DNA from: Kluyvera sp047971185
Lineage (GTDB): Bacteria; Pseudomonadota; Gammaproteobacteria; Enterobacterales; Enterobacteriaceae
NCBI RefSeq assembly: GCF_047971185.1
Contig: NZ_JBKDZH010000065.1
Span: 27,604 to 91,603 of the forward strand
Direction: 5' to 3'
Length of the DNA stretch: 64,000 nt
Part shown: in pieces, positions 17,754-27,577 of the stretch
How the letters are laid out: every line of letters starts with the position of its first letter
Numbering within the stretch: the stretch's first letter is position 1
Made by a program: the position numbers and the translations under genes
The notes under the pieces: model-generated
The model's database searches: none
What the model was told of the DNA's origin: nothing
What the model saw: the letters and a program-made list of their open reading frames with translations, nothing else

Positions 17754-18926
17754 TTATATAAAGTAATCTTCGACTTTGCCACCAAGGAGAATATCGCCGC
17801 ACACCTGCAGGACTTTTTCCTGCGCGACAGCGTGCTGGCAAATGGTGTTGATATCACGTAATGCGCGGTCAAAAGGTGTTTCATGGGTGTAGATAGAACC
17901 CCCACCCTGTAGGTCATACAAGCTTGAAACGATGGTTCGTGCGGTTTGAAAGGCATTTCTTCGACTCAAAGCTGACTGCACGCGCCAATGAGTAATATCG
18001 TCATGAGCAGCATCGGCTTCGAGCGCCTCCCATAATGTACTTACGCTGGTGAGCACGGCGTTTCTGGTGATAAATAACTGATTCTCTGCGTTAGCCACCG
18101 CCGTCTGTACGCGCTTTGAGTTTCGCCATTTCACATCATTGATTCTGTCTGTGCGGTCGTCGGCGACGTCGTAGATATAGTCCAGACAGGCTCTCGCAAG
18201 CCCCAGCGGGATACCGGCCATTTTGCGTAAAATTGCATCCGGCGTTTTGTGCAGTGGCCCTTGACGTTTTGGCGCCGAGAAATTGAACGCGTGCTGTTCG
18301 GGAATGAACAATTCTTGCGTTGAGTAGTCCTGACTGCCGCTTCCCCGCAGGCCGGTGGTGAACCAGGTATCGGAAAAAAGGTAGTCGGCAGGACGCGCCA
18401 GCATGACTCGCCAAAGGGGCTTGCAGTTATCATCCAGTATAAGATTGCCGTTACGGTAGAGGAAGCAACCTGCCGAGATGACATCGCCATGAGGCGATCC
18501 GCTGGCAAAACGCCATTTGCCAGTGACGATGTAGCCGCCATCAACTATCTCGGCTTTTCCCTGCGGGTGTATCCAACCCGCCACGGCCAGATTGGCGTGT
18601 GGAAAGATCTCTTTGGCGCTTTTTTCTTCCAAGAAACCTGAATAAATACCTGAGTCACAACCGATCATGGCGCACCAGGCGGTAGCAGTATCGCCCCGGG
18701 CGAGTTCTTCCAGCACAAGGATTTGCTCAATCGACGTCAGTCCGGCACCGCCCCATGATTGCGGGAAACACATTCCAAATATCCCAATGCCACGTAGCCT
18801 TTCAATAATATTGAGTGGTATCCTGCGATGCTCTTCTATTTCACGAGCGGAGTTACGCAATTTTCCGCGTAAATCTCTTAGATTAACCAATATATTGCTA
18901 AATGAATTTGCTTCATGAGTTATCAT
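17754..18926 (-). CDS. Acyl-CoA-dehydrogenase-like flavin monooxygenase
   Basis: The protein has 390 residues with the ACAD fold. The helical N-domain has RIPLNIIERLRGIGIFGMCF and GGAGLTSIEQILVLEELARGD. The beta domain has TGKWRFASGSPHGD and the stretch TGLRGSGSQDY. The C-terminal bundle has DLQGGGSIYTHETPFDRALRD. SGSQDYSTQELFIPE resembles the GTGSxD signature of group D flavin-dependent monooxygenases (HsaA, DszC, IacA, IifC), which hydroxylate aromatic or amine substrates using FADH2 from a separate reductase. No flavin reductase is seen in the cluster. True acyl-CoA dehydrogenase activity is less likely. Confidence 0.75.
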   Translation of the reverse strand: MITHEANSFSNILVNLRDLRGKLRNSAREIEEHRRIPLNIIERLRGIGIFGMCFPQSWGGAGLTSIEQILVLEELARGDTATAWCAMIGCDSGIYSGFLEEKSAKEIFPHANLAVAGWIHPQGKAEIVDGGYIVTGKWRFASGSPHGDVISAGCFLYRNGNLILDDNCKPLWRVMLARPADYLFSDTWFTTGLRGSGSQDYSTQELFIPEQHAFNFSAPKRQGPLHKTPDAILRKMAGIPLGLARACLDYIYDVADDRTDRINDVKWRNSKRVQTAVANAENQLFITRNAVLTSVSTLWEALEADAAHDDITHWRVQSALSRRNAFQTARTIVSSLYDLQGGGSIYTHETPFDRALRDINTICQHAVAQEKVLQVCGDILLGGKVEDYFI

Positions 18927-18986
18927 GGATATGCCTCAATAAATGAACCTATATAATTAAATCTTAAAAGTACATATGGGTTATTA

Positions 18987-20429
18987 TTAATAACTATATC
19001 GCCCTGATGCGAAAATTCCCTTTGGATCTAACGTTTTTTGCAAACTTCTGATGATTTCACCTTCACGAAGCGTTCTGGCATTACGACTATTAGTGAGAGG
19101 ATGTTCGACGTCCAAACGATAAGGATAAAAACCTGAGGCACTAAATTTTTCATGAAGAAGTTTCAGAGCCTGATGAGCTTTTTTTATTTCCTCTTCCTCG
19201 CGCTCAAAACGAATGGATACGACGAGATCAATAATCTGATCACTCAGTGTATTAATTGTGGCGCCGCAGCGCACGCCAGTAGACTCGAAGATATCGTCAA
19301 AATGTAGATAAGCCTGTTTAATGGCCTGACCGCTAAAAGGAAGCAGAGGCAAGAAAAATATCCAGCCTTTGCCTTCGGTATCTATTTCAGTCGGTGTAGT
19401 ACCGAGCGTCTTCTCCAGAAGGATATCATGATATTTAGTATCCCCTTGATAGGCAGCGGCTACTAAATTGGCGACGATATCATCCTGATAAGGATTCGTA
19501 GAGCTGTCGCTCCAGACCAAAGAGATGAATTTCTCACCAGCTTTTACAAACTCGGTTTCTAGCGCGATGGAAAGTGCCGAAACCACTGAGGCTGCTCCAG
19601 AAATGGGCAGGTGAACGAGAAATTCGCCCTTATTTGCACCATACGTCAGTGTTGAGGTTTCATCATAAATCTTAAGTACTCCGTGAATTAACCCTTGTGC
19701 TGACCAGTGCTGGAAAGTATTGATAGCGTACTCTAAGTTTTCGGGGGAAAAGGAAATATAGGCGACGCGAGATTTTTCTGGTCGATTAAGTAGTCGTACA
19801 ACGCCACCGGTTATAATTCCGAGATTCGATTGGGTGAAAAATTGTACCAGTGAAGGGCCAATCCCATGGGAGTATAGTGCACTTTGTTTTCCCTGTTCCG
19901 GCCACCAACCCACTCGGTGTAATGTTCCGTTGGCGAGAACAATCTCTAGGCCGAGAAGATCTTCTGTACGTTGGTGCCTCAACCCCACGCCCCGGTCAAG
20001 AGCATTACCTAAAAAACTCGTTTCTGCAGATGAGGCTGTGACATTAATAAAACGATTAGTGTTAAGTAATTTTCGCGATAATGTTCCCTGCGTCACACCT
20101 GGCTCAATGACAGCGTAACCCTCTGCGATATTAATCTCGCGAATTTTATTTAGTCCGTTGAGCTTTAACTGCACAGTGTTATCTGATGGAGATTTTGTTG
20201 AACCTAACCCCCAATTGTATCCAGTTGAGTAGGGATAAAGCGCTGTTTCTCCATCATATTGATCTGCCAGCTTAACAATGCGAATTACTTGTTCGATACT
20301 GGAAACATCCACCCGACCAGAAACAGATGGGGAAGTATATTCGCCAACATCATTCGGTGTATTTGCATAGGCGACGACGTTTCTATGATCTAAATGCTCT
20401 TCAAGAAGTGAGATAAAACTTTCGCTCAT
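18987..20429 (-). CDS. VAO/PCMH-type FAD-linked oxidase
   Basis: The protein has 480 residues. The N-terminal FAD-binding_4 domain includes IRIVKLADQYDGETALYPYS, followed by TGYNWGLGS, the flavin-pyrophosphate loop, and later EPGVTQGTLSRKL. The C-terminal end TLDPKGIFASGRYSY matches the closing stretch of vanillyl-alcohol oxidase and p-cresol methylhydroxylase relatives. These oxidise phenolic or alcohol substrates. It lacks an obvious signal peptide, so it is cytosolic. It is 3 bp from the next upstream gene, which indicates tight co-translation. Substrate unknown. Confidence 0.75.
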   Translation of the reverse strand: MSESFISLLEEHLDHRNVVAYANTPNDVGEYTSPSVSGRVDVSSIEQVIRIVKLADQYDGETALYPYSTGYNWGLGSTKSPSDNTVQLKLNGLNKIREINIAEGYAVIEPGVTQGTLSRKLLNTNRFINVTASSAETSFLGNALDRGVGLRHQRTEDLLGLEIVLANGTLHRVGWWPEQGKQSALYSHGIGPSLVQFFTQSNLGIITGGVVRLLNRPEKSRVAYISFSPENLEYAINTFQHWSAQGLIHGVLKIYDETSTLTYGANKGEFLVHLPISGAASVVSALSIALETEFVKAGEKFISLVWSDSSTNPYQDDIVANLVAAAYQGDTKYHDILLEKTLGTTPTEIDTEGKGWIFFLPLLPFSGQAIKQAYLHFDDIFESTGVRCGATINTLSDQIIDLVVSIRFEREEEEIKKAHQALKLLHEKFSASGFYPYRLDVEHPLTNSRNARTLREGEIIRSLQKTLDPKGIFASGRYSY

Positions 20430-20432
20430 TTT

Positions 20433-21542
20433 TCAATCCCCTATTTTGCGATAGCTAACGTTCGGGTTAAGAAAAAAATAGTGCATTTCATTACTGTATG
20501 AACCATCGTGGTTTTTTAATCTCCCCGGACGCACACCCTCAAATTCAAACCCTCCCTTTTGCGCGACTCTTTCTGACGCGATATTGCCTTCTTTGACACC
20601 AAGTTCTAAACGGACATAGCCCGCTTCGTTAAAGGCCCATTTTTTCAGAAGATTCAGTGCCCTTACGGCATAGCCCAAACCACGATATTCCGGCAATATC
20701 CCGTAACCAACATCACCTACATGAGGTGGTACAACATTGCGGATAACAATTTTTCCTACAGCATTACCAGTTGAGCATTCTATAATAGTTAGTAATATAT
20801 TAGGGCCTACGGCTGAATTAAGCCCGCAACGCCTAATTTTTTGTTTTATTTCATCAAGTGATGCTGTTTCGAATAAACCCCACTTCGATGATTCAGGATT
20901 TGATTGCTCTAACCATATACATAATGCGTCTTTTGGTTCAGCTAAACGTAGTGCAATTTTTTCATCGCGATAAATATTACTATCCACTGCAGGGAATAAT
21001 AGGCTTTTTCCCGTATTAGTTTGATCCTTCAATAATGAAAATACTGCAAATTCCTCTAGCTCTGAATTTGACTTAAATTTTTGTAAAATACCTGCAAAAG
21101 TGTACCCGCTCAATATGAGGCTATTAATGATTTTATGATGATCAATTAAAATGCGAGTCTCAACTCTCAGTGTCTTATATTTTTCAAATAAAAGAATTGA
21201 AAGTTTACGAAATAGTCCGGTTTTTATTTTTTCTCCTAGCGGCGTATGGATGTTAATGTCCAGAATTATGCTGCTATTATCATTTTCTGATGGCCGCAGG
21301 AAAATGTCTCCTATATGCTCCGGCTTGCATTTTCGTATAACAAATATTTTATGTGTGAATGATTTTTTATTAGGCGTGTCATCTGATAGCCTTGCCTCGC
21401 AGCTTTGGTCGATAATTTTATCACTCTCGCTGTGGTAAATTATTGGGATCCCATGCTTGTATTTTTTTTCGGTAAATAAATGCGATTCCGGAATAGTTTG
21501 AATGTTACTTTCATAGCCTAATGAATTAGTTTCACTGTTCAT
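20433..21542 (-). CDS. Tandem GNAT-fold acetyltransferase
   Basis: The protein has 369 residues in two GNAT-like halves. The C-terminal half (about 190-369) is a clear RimJ-type domain, with acetyl-CoA-binding GYGILPEYRGLGYAVRALNL and the usual NIASERVAQKGGFEFEGVRPG. The N-terminal half (about 60-185) keeps the end of the same fold (VETRILIDHHKIINSLILSG, YTFAGILQKF) but lacks a clear Q/RxxGxG/A loop, so it may be degenerate and bind substrate. The two-domain build is unusual. Placement within the pathway operon suggests acetylation of an intermediate or product, perhaps for self-protection. Confidence 0.72.
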   Translation of the reverse strand: MNSETNSLGYESNIQTIPESHLFTEKKYKHGIPIIYHSESDKIIDQSCEARLSDDTPNKKSFTHKIFVIRKCKPEHIGDIFLRPSENDNSSIILDINIHTPLGEKIKTGLFRKLSILLFEKYKTLRVETRILIDHHKIINSLILSGYTFAGILQKFKSNSELEEFAVFSLLKDQTNTGKSLLFPAVDSNIYRDEKIALRLAEPKDALCIWLEQSNPESSKWGLFETASLDEIKQKIRRCGLNSAVGPNILLTIIECSTGNAVGKIVIRNVVPPHVGDVGYGILPEYRGLGYAVRALNLLKKWAFNEAGYVRLELGVKEGNIASERVAQKGGFEFEGVRPGRLKNHDGSYSNEMHYFFLNPNVSYRKIGD

Positions 21543-21563
21543 GGTCTATTCCTATTGGTAAAG

Positions 21564-22748
21564 TCAGATATTTGCCTGAGGATTGACAGCAGGCGTATCG
21601 TAACGGTTGTTTCTCAAAACAGGGAGTAAGGTGACAATCGCCAATCCAGCTAGAAAAATGCCGATGAGAGTTGGTGCACGGTAGCCATAACCTTGGTCGA
21701 TGGCATAGCCACCGGCCCATGAACCAATTACTACTCCAAGACAGATTACGGAGGTATGCATAGTGTTAATTAATGAAGTATTAGGTGCTGCTTTAAACAC
21801 GCGTGAGGACATGGCAGGAGTGAGGGTAATACCAGTAAGTCCTAAAATCATTACAGATACCAGCACTAATATTTTATTATCGTAGAAGGTATAAAGCCCA
21901 CAAAGTGCAAGTACCAGCACGACACTACCGGTGAAAACAACTTTAATCGGAGATTTATCTGCTAGCCTACCCACCAGAAAGTTACCAACTACAGTGAATG
22001 CACCGTAAGCAAAAAGAATAGCTGGGATATATGGAGTATCGAAGCCGACAGTGTTTTCAAAATAGGGAACGAAGTAACTGAATGTAGCGAATGTTGCAGC
22101 AATAATAAAGAAGCTTGTAATAAACGCGCCCCATATTGAACTGTTTACAATAGAGCTGAATTCAGCTTTAATGCTGCCCTTAACCTCCGCCTGAAATTTA
22201 GGAACAATCAGTATAATACCTATTCCAGCTAAAGCTGTAAGGACAATAATTAATGCGAAGGAAACTCTCCAGCCATAATACTGATCAAGTATTGCTGATA
22301 GTGGCAGTCCCGCCACCGTCGCTATCATCATCCCGCCCAATACGATGGAGGCTGCAACGCCGAAGCGTTCAGGTGGAACCATTTTTGCCGCTGTCAACAG
22401 CGCAAAACCGAAGAAAGCTGCCGAAGATAATCCGGTCGCAAACCTCGCTACTGCTAATAGATCATAAGTTGCAGAAACGGTTGCGACGACTTGGGCGACA
22501 AGAAATATACCGGTAATAGTCAATAATGCTGCTTTATTGCTGAGTTTAACTAAAAACGTCGCAAGGAAAGGGCCGCCGAAAACCATACCTAAGGAATAAA
22601 TGGTTATTAAGTATCCAACTTTAGGAATGGAAACTCCTAGATCAGATGACATGGATGTAATTAATCCAGCAACCATGTATTCAGATGTTGTCATGGCAAA
22701 AAGGGTAAAACCTAAAACGTATATTGCCGCTGGGAGTGTCTTGTTCAT
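21564..22748 (-). CDS. MFS exporter of the AraJ/Bcr type
   Basis: The product has 394 residues with about 12 transmembrane helices. It starts MNKTLPAAIYVLGFTLFAMT, with the motif A-like stretch NKAALLTITG and a second half beginning near residue 200. It is a drug:H+ antiporter-1-like transporter, likely exporting the product or importing the substrate of the downstream enzymes. The ATG at 22748 was chosen because the membrane domain starts there; the longer frame adds 16 unconvincing residues. It is the first gene of the six-gene leftward operon and is divergent from the quinone-oxidoreductase gene. Confidence 0.85.
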   Translation of the reverse strand: MNKTLPAAIYVLGFTLFAMTTSEYMVAGLITSMSSDLGVSIPKVGYLITIYSLGMVFGGPFLATFLVKLSNKAALLTITGIFLVAQVVATVSATYDLLAVARFATGLSSAAFFGFALLTAAKMVPPERFGVAASIVLGGMMIATVAGLPLSAILDQYYGWRVSFALIIVLTALAGIGIILIVPKFQAEVKGSIKAEFSSIVNSSIWGAFITSFFIIAATFATFSYFVPYFENTVGFDTPYIPAILFAYGAFTVVGNFLVGRLADKSPIKVVFTGSVVLVLALCGLYTFYDNKILVLVSVMILGLTGITLTPAMSSRVFKAAPNTSLINTMHTSVICLGVVIGSWAGGYAIDQGYGYRAPTLIGIFLAGLAIVTLLPVLRNNRYDTPAVNPQANI

Positions 22749-23015
22749 AAAAATGCTCGATGTGATTAACAGTAATGAACTAATACCCCCTTCCATAAGA
22801 TTTTGTAAACATAATATGAATCATAATTGTTATGACTTTTTTCATCAATATAACCTGATGGTTTGCATAGTTGTCGTGTTATTTTCGGATGTTGCGATGT
22901 TTTATTTTGGTTGTCAAATCGTTCTTAGCTTATCATAAAAAGAGATAATAATATTTTTTTAGATGTTATTTAATGGGTTTCTGTGAATGCTTAAATATCT
23001 CAAAGGAGAATGACA
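22749..23015. promoter_or_regulatory. Divergent promoter region of the cargo cluster
   Basis: About 265 AT-rich base pairs lie between the MFS gene (left) and the quinone-oxidoreductase gene (right). Both operons must start here. With a LysR gene 180 bp beyond the right-hand gene, a LysR-type operator (T-N11-A) is expected in this stretch. I could not point to one convincing T-N11-A palindrome by eye. The AAAGGAG at about 23,002 is the ribosome site of the rightward gene. Confidence 0.5.
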
Positions 23016-23933
23016 ATGAGTGAAAACGTGCAAGCAATTGTGAAATCGGATAGCGGTGGTTTTGAATTCACCAGCTTACAGAGGCCGGTAAGAAGGACGG
23101 AAAGTGATATTTTAATCAAAGTTACCAATATATCACTCAATCGGGGTGAGTTAGACTTTCCGTGGGAATCGGATAAGCCTGCCGGTTGGGATGCATTTGG
23201 TATTGTGACCGAGACGAGCGCCGACGGTCAAGGACCGAAAATTGGGCAGCGGGTATTAACATTGAGTTTTTCAGGTGCCTGGAGCCAATATCGCGTTGTC
23301 GACCGTGCCAATGTCGCTATCGTGCCAGAGAGTGTACCTGCAGCGGTTGCAGCTGCGTTGCCGGTGGCAGGATTAACGGCGCTACGTTCTCTGCGGGCCC
23401 TTCAATTGCAGCCGGGTCAGTCTCTGGCCGTTACCGGCGCAACGGGCGGTGTCGGGCATTTATTGATTCAGCTAGCAAAGCACGCAGGCATAAAAGTCAC
23501 TGCGGTGGCCAACAGCCAGCGTGGATTGGACTGGCTGCAAAACAGCGACGTTAAACCCGACGCGATAGTATCAGCAAAAGAATATCCCTTTGAAGAAGCT
23601 TTCGATGCTCTGGTCGATACCGTCGGTGGTGATTTACTGGGCCATTTATTAGAAAATGTTGTTCCCGATGGCAAGGTTCTCATTCTTGGCGTTGCCTCGG
23701 GGCAGGTGGCGAGCATAGACACCACAATTTTGGTATCACGAGGAATCGATCTGATTTCTTATAAGGATTATTCCCCGGCCGGAGAAGATTTAAGCACCTT
23801 GCTCAATCTCATTTCCGAGAAGATCATCAAAGTTTACGCGGATAATATTGGTAATTGGGATAAAGTCATTAAACAGGATTTCCTGCAGCTTCTCGCTCCA
23901 GGTAAAGTCACGCTCAACGTACCTCAGGACTAA
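23016..23933 (+). CDS. NADP-dependent quinone oxidoreductase-like MDR protein
   Basis: The protein has 305 residues in the medium-chain dehydrogenase/quinone-oxidoreductase fold. A GroES-like N-domain (ILIKVTNISLNRGELDF) precedes the nucleotide-binding AVTGATGGVGHLLIQLAK, a zinc-free QOR signature. It is shorter than classical zinc alcohol dehydrogenases and lacks their cysteine cluster. The second ATG (23016) fits the GGAG site better than the first (23010), which is only one base away from it. It is divergent from the six-gene operon and followed by the LysR gene. Confidence 0.85.
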   Translation: MSENVQAIVKSDSGGFEFTSLQRPVRRTESDILIKVTNISLNRGELDFPWESDKPAGWDAFGIVTETSADGQGPKIGQRVLTLSFSGAWSQYRVVDRANVAIVPESVPAAVAAALPVAGLTALRSLRALQLQPGQSLAVTGATGGVGHLLIQLAKHAGIKVTAVANSQRGLDWLQNSDVKPDAIVSAKEYPFEEAFDALVDTVGGDLLGHLLENVVPDGKVLILGVASGQVASIDTTILVSRGIDLISYKDYSPAGEDLSTLLNLISEKIIKVYADNIGNWDKVIKQDFLQLLAPGKVTLNVPQD

Positions 23934-24112
23934 GCTCAACTCGTACATAGTCCTCTATGATGTCGCCACGCAAGCATATTGCAATAATTGTGGCGACATA
24001 GCGTTATCTTTTAACTAATCACACATTGATATTTAACTTCTGTCAGTTTTTTTTGTATCTTTATACCTCCACGAGGCATAGATGTTCGTGTAAGAGATGC
24101 AAGAGAAAACTT

Positions 24113-24994
24113 ATGGATTTAAACGCGCTTAAAATCTTTATCAAGGTAGGGGAAACGCAGAGTTTTACCAAAGCTGCGCAGGCATTGGGCCTCACCCAAT
24201 CAGGGGTCTCACGTGCAATAACCAGACTTGAGCTCGACCTTCGTGTTACCTTGCTTAACCGCAATACCCACTCTGTAAGTCTGACTACCGATGGCTTTTT
24301 TTTATATGAATCCTCAAGAAGCCTGATGCATGAAATGGATGAGGTTGGGCATTCGATTACCGGCAGAACTGTATTCCCTGAAGGTGAACTAAAAATAACG
24401 ACACCTTCTGCTTATGGTCGATTGGTAATTATTCCTACGCTCAAAGAGATCCTGGACAGATATCCGGCATTAACAATTGATGCGGTTATGACTGACCGAT
24501 TGGTTGATTTGGTGGAAGAAGGCTTTGACGCGGCGATTAGAATTGGAAGCGTACAGGACTCACGGCTTATCGCCAGAACTATTAAGCATTTACGTTTTGT
24601 CACCGTTGCGTCACCGGAATATTTAAACAGCCACGGAATTCCTAAAGAGCCAGCGGAACTGGTACAGCATAACTGTCTGGCTGTTAAAGCACAGAAAACT
24701 GGGCGTAGCACAAAGTGGTTTTATTCTATAGCGGGAGAACAGCAGGCTTTTGATATTAAGGGTAATCTGGTCGTCGATACTGCGGATGTACTGTTAGAGG
24801 CGGCACTCAGCGGAATGGGAGTTGTTCAAATAATGGACTTTGCGGTCGGTAAATATCTGGAAAACGGTAAATTGGTCGAGCTACTACAAGAATACTCCGA
24901 GGCTTCGATTCCGCTTTCATTAATTTATGCAAAATCGCGCCATCGTTCGCCTAAAATCAGTACATTGCTGGCGGCGTTAGGAATAAATACTTGA
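24113..24994 (+). CDS. LysR-family transcriptional regulator
   Basis: The protein has 293 residues with an N-terminal winged HTH (MDLNALKIFIKVGETQSFTK, then AAQALGLTQSGVSRAITRLE) and a C-terminal effector-binding domain (SAYGRLVIIPTLKEIL, VDLVEEGFDAAIRIG). It belongs to the CrgA/DmlR-like subgroup. The longer frame from 24026 is not used because the family starts at the ATG at 24113. It is 180 bp beyond the oxidoreductase gene and probably controls the divergent region at 22.8-23.0 kb. The inducer is unknown. Confidence 0.9.
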   Translation: MDLNALKIFIKVGETQSFTKAAQALGLTQSGVSRAITRLELDLRVTLLNRNTHSVSLTTDGFFLYESSRSLMHEMDEVGHSITGRTVFPEGELKITTPSAYGRLVIIPTLKEILDRYPALTIDAVMTDRLVDLVEEGFDAAIRIGSVQDSRLIARTIKHLRFVTVASPEYLNSHGIPKEPAELVQHNCLAVKAQKTGRSTKWFYSIAGEQQAFDIKGNLVVDTADVLLEAALSGMGVVQIMDFAVGKYLENGKLVELLQEYSEASIPLSLIYAKSRHRSPKISTLLAALGINT

Positions 24995-25406
24995 CCCTCA
25001 ACACAGATGCAATTGCGCTTGATTTGCAAGGGTCAAATTCAAAAATTCTGCTCCATTATGTAACTAAACACTAAGCTCTTTATAAGGTTGATAGTAATTT
25101 AAATCTATATACGAAGTGTTTGTTCTCAAACTGAGCCCATTAAATTATGAATCGATATATGAGTTTGGAGTACCAGTATTTTACTGGCCAGTGTTTCCGG
25201 ATGTTTCAGATAGCGTATGACTGTCCGCTAATATCAACTTGCCTGAGAGGAAATATAAATAATATAAACAACCTTGGTGGCGCATTTTCTCTAATATGTA
25301 AAAAACCTCCCATATTCATCATGCTGATATCCTTTCTGGTGTGAGAGCTTTAAAAAAATATGTTGGGTGTGGCGGAAATTACATTTGTGAATTATCGGCT
25401 TATGTC
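24995..25406. other. Gene-poor stretch after the LysR gene
   Basis: About 410 bp of AT-rich sequence. At 24993-25034 TTGACCCT and AGGGTCAA face each other around an internal TGCAATTGCG-type core and may form a weak terminator for the LysR gene. A 65-codon plus-strand frame (25147-25344) has no clear ribosome site and no recognisable product, so it is not called. Nothing else is visible. Confidence 0.4.
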
Positions 25407-26602
25407 TTAGTGCTGAAACGTACGACCCGCAAGTGACGCAATAAGTGTTGTCACCAGCACACTCAGGCTTAAAATGAGAGGTGAATAGGTTCCCAGAGTC
25501 ATCAATTGTCCTGCAACTGCGGTACCAAATGAGCCTGCTGTGATCTTCATGGCCCCAACCCAGACATAAACCTGACCTCGACAGAAAGGCGGGGAATATT
25601 CACTACGCGCGGCAAGTGTGGCGGCAAAAAAAGTGGAATTGAGCATCCCCGTGATTAAGAAGTATATAAATAGCGGTAAAAAGCTGCTTACCATAAAGAT
25701 GGAGAGCAAGCCTGCGACAATCATCCATCCAGTATTCAACATCAGCCTGTCAGGCTCACCTCTGAGAGGTATAAGCATCAGGCATAATGAGCCAGCCAGA
25801 TTTCCCGCACCATAGGCAACGGTTAGAAAAGCGGCTGTAGTGACTGATATGCCAAGTACATCGGCCATGTTGACAGCAATAACAGGCAGGACTGCAACAG
25901 CAAAAGCAACGGCCATTGTGAGATACAGTGTCTGGCGCAGGCACATATCTCTAATCATCAAGCCCATGGTCGCAATAGCGCCCGAAACATGTTTACGCTC
26001 ACCATCGTGGGTTTCTGACGAAACCGGTAGCCTCATGATAAAGAAAGCCGACATTACGGTACCCATTGCCAAGAGGTAAAAGGCAACTGAAGGTGAAAAC
26101 CATGCTGAAATGGCAGCAACCGCAGAGGGACCTAGGGTGCCACCGAATCCATAAGTTGCAACATCAAGACCCTGGGCCCTGCGCTGGCTTCTCCGATCAG
26201 GCCCTGCAATGGCTGGCAAAAAAGTGCTGATCCCACCGGTCAGAAGTGGACCACAGAGACCTGCGGCTATCAGAAGTAATGCCGTCAGGAATATGGGGAC
26301 ATGACCGAAGGTCGCCGTCAGGAGTCCGGTGAGTCCTGCATAACTCAAACAGTCAGCAACAATCACCTTACGCCCATCTCTGGCCGTGTCGATACTGCGG
26401 GCAACAAATGGGCCCAGCATATGTGGCAGAGTAATACAGGCTGCCAGCCATCCTGTACTGCAGAATACTGTTCAGACGACTGACACAGTAAAATCACCGC
26501 CAGCACACCACCACCATCTGCAATTCGCGCCAGCATTGCGGCAAAGGCATAGCGGACAAGCCCGGTGTGTCTATAAAGATGGGGATATCGAAGGGTTGTC
26601 AT
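25407..26602 (-). pseudogene. MFS transporter gene with a one-base frameshift
   Basis: The N-terminal frame starts at 26602 (MTTLRYPHLYRHTG, then MLARIADGGGVLAVILL) and reads through the first membrane helix to about 26,460. The second frame resumes with TGWLAACITLPHMLGPFVAR and continues 337+ residues with some ten more helices to the stop at 25407. Joining the frames gives one intact 12-helix MFS protein of about 398 residues, so a single missing base near 26,460 breaks it. The rest of the gene is undamaged, which points to a recent mutation or a sequence error. It is the last gene of the B3/B4-DapA operon. Confidence 0.8.
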
Positions 26603-26662
26603 GGATTTGCCTACCTGGCCTGATTTAAGCAGGATCGGCAGACAGCCGATCCTGTTGAAGAG

Positions 26663-27556
26663 TTATTTCAGATCCAGCATTGTTATCACCCGGGCAATTT
26701 CCGCTATATCGCCTGCCGACAACGGAAGAAGAGGGCGGGGTAAACAGTCCGTATCGGTAAGCCCTAGTACTCCAGCGGCAGCGGCGATCACCCGAATGCT
26801 TCCGCCGTGTTTGCGGAAAAGCGCCCACAAAGGCTCCAGGCGAGTCGTCAGAACCGTAACGCGGGCATGATCGTTTGCCGCTGCGGCCTCAGTTATCTGT
26901 TTGGCTGTTTCCGGGAACAAACCGCCACACACCGAGTACCAGACTTCGCAACCGGCCTTTAATCCCAACCCGGCAAAAGCATCACCACTAACCCCGATCG
27001 TCACGCCCGGGCGAAGATATTTGCGTAATGTATCCACCCGTTCGCGGGCAGCAGTCGGGCTATCAGGCACGCCAGGAATTTTTACCGAACGCACACCTTC
27101 CAGGGATGATAAAAGACCATGCAGCTCATCGGTAAAAGTAAAATGTGTGGTACCCGGATTGTCATAGACACAAACCGGTACCGACACCTGCCGGGTAACC
27201 GTCGCAAAAAGATCAAAAACCTCTTCATTGCGTAGGGACTGGTAGCTGACCGCCGGCAGCAACAGGGCATCAGCACCAGCCGACTGGGCATCCTCAGCCA
27301 GATGCAGAATTGCATCTGTGCTGAGAGCACCAACGCACACCATTACTGGAATATCCCCGGCGAGCTGTTTTGCCTGCGTCGCGATGCGTTTGCGCTGCTC
27401 CCGGGTCAGATATGCATAGCTGCCGGTGGAGCCAAGAATACCCATGGAATCAACGCGAGCCGCCTTAAGGCGAGCCAGAATCTTCCTGAATCCCCGTTCA
27501 TCCACACCGCTGGTGGTGACCGGGGTTAACGGAAAAGCAGACAAGCCGGTGAACAT
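26663..27556 (-). CDS. DapA/NAL-family aldolase or lyase
   Basis: The protein has 297 residues in the TIM-barrel dihydrodipicolinate-synthase family. Seen are GILGSTGSYAYLTREQRKR (the GTTGE-like loop is changed to GSTGS), the catalytic tyrosine region VCVYDNPGTTHF and the Schiff-base lysine in VRSVKIPGVP. Housekeeping DapA would be chromosomal, so this is likely a catabolic or biosynthetic paralogue acting on a 2-oxo acid such as pyruvate. AGGAGAG precedes the ATG. It lies between the B3/B4 protein and the broken MFS gene. The substrate is not known. Confidence 0.82.
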   Translation of the reverse strand: MFTGLSAFPLTPVTTSGVDERGFRKILARLKAARVDSMGILGSTGSYAYLTREQRKRIATQAKQLAGDIPVMVCVGALSTDAILHLAEDAQSAGADALLLPAVSYQSLRNEEVFDLFATVTRQVSVPVCVYDNPGTTHFTFTDELHGLLSSLEGVRSVKIPGVPDSPTAARERVDTLRKYLRPGVTIGVSGDAFAGLGLKAGCEVWYSVCGGLFPETAKQITEAAAANDHARVTVLTTRLEPLWALFRKHGGSIRVIAAAAGVLGLTDTDCLPRPLLPLSAGDIAEIARVITMLDLK

Positions 27557-27577
27557 AATTATCTCTCCTGAATGATA

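Noticed and set aside
25147..25344. 65-codon plus-strand frame after the LysR gene
   Set aside because: No ribosome site and no recognisable product.
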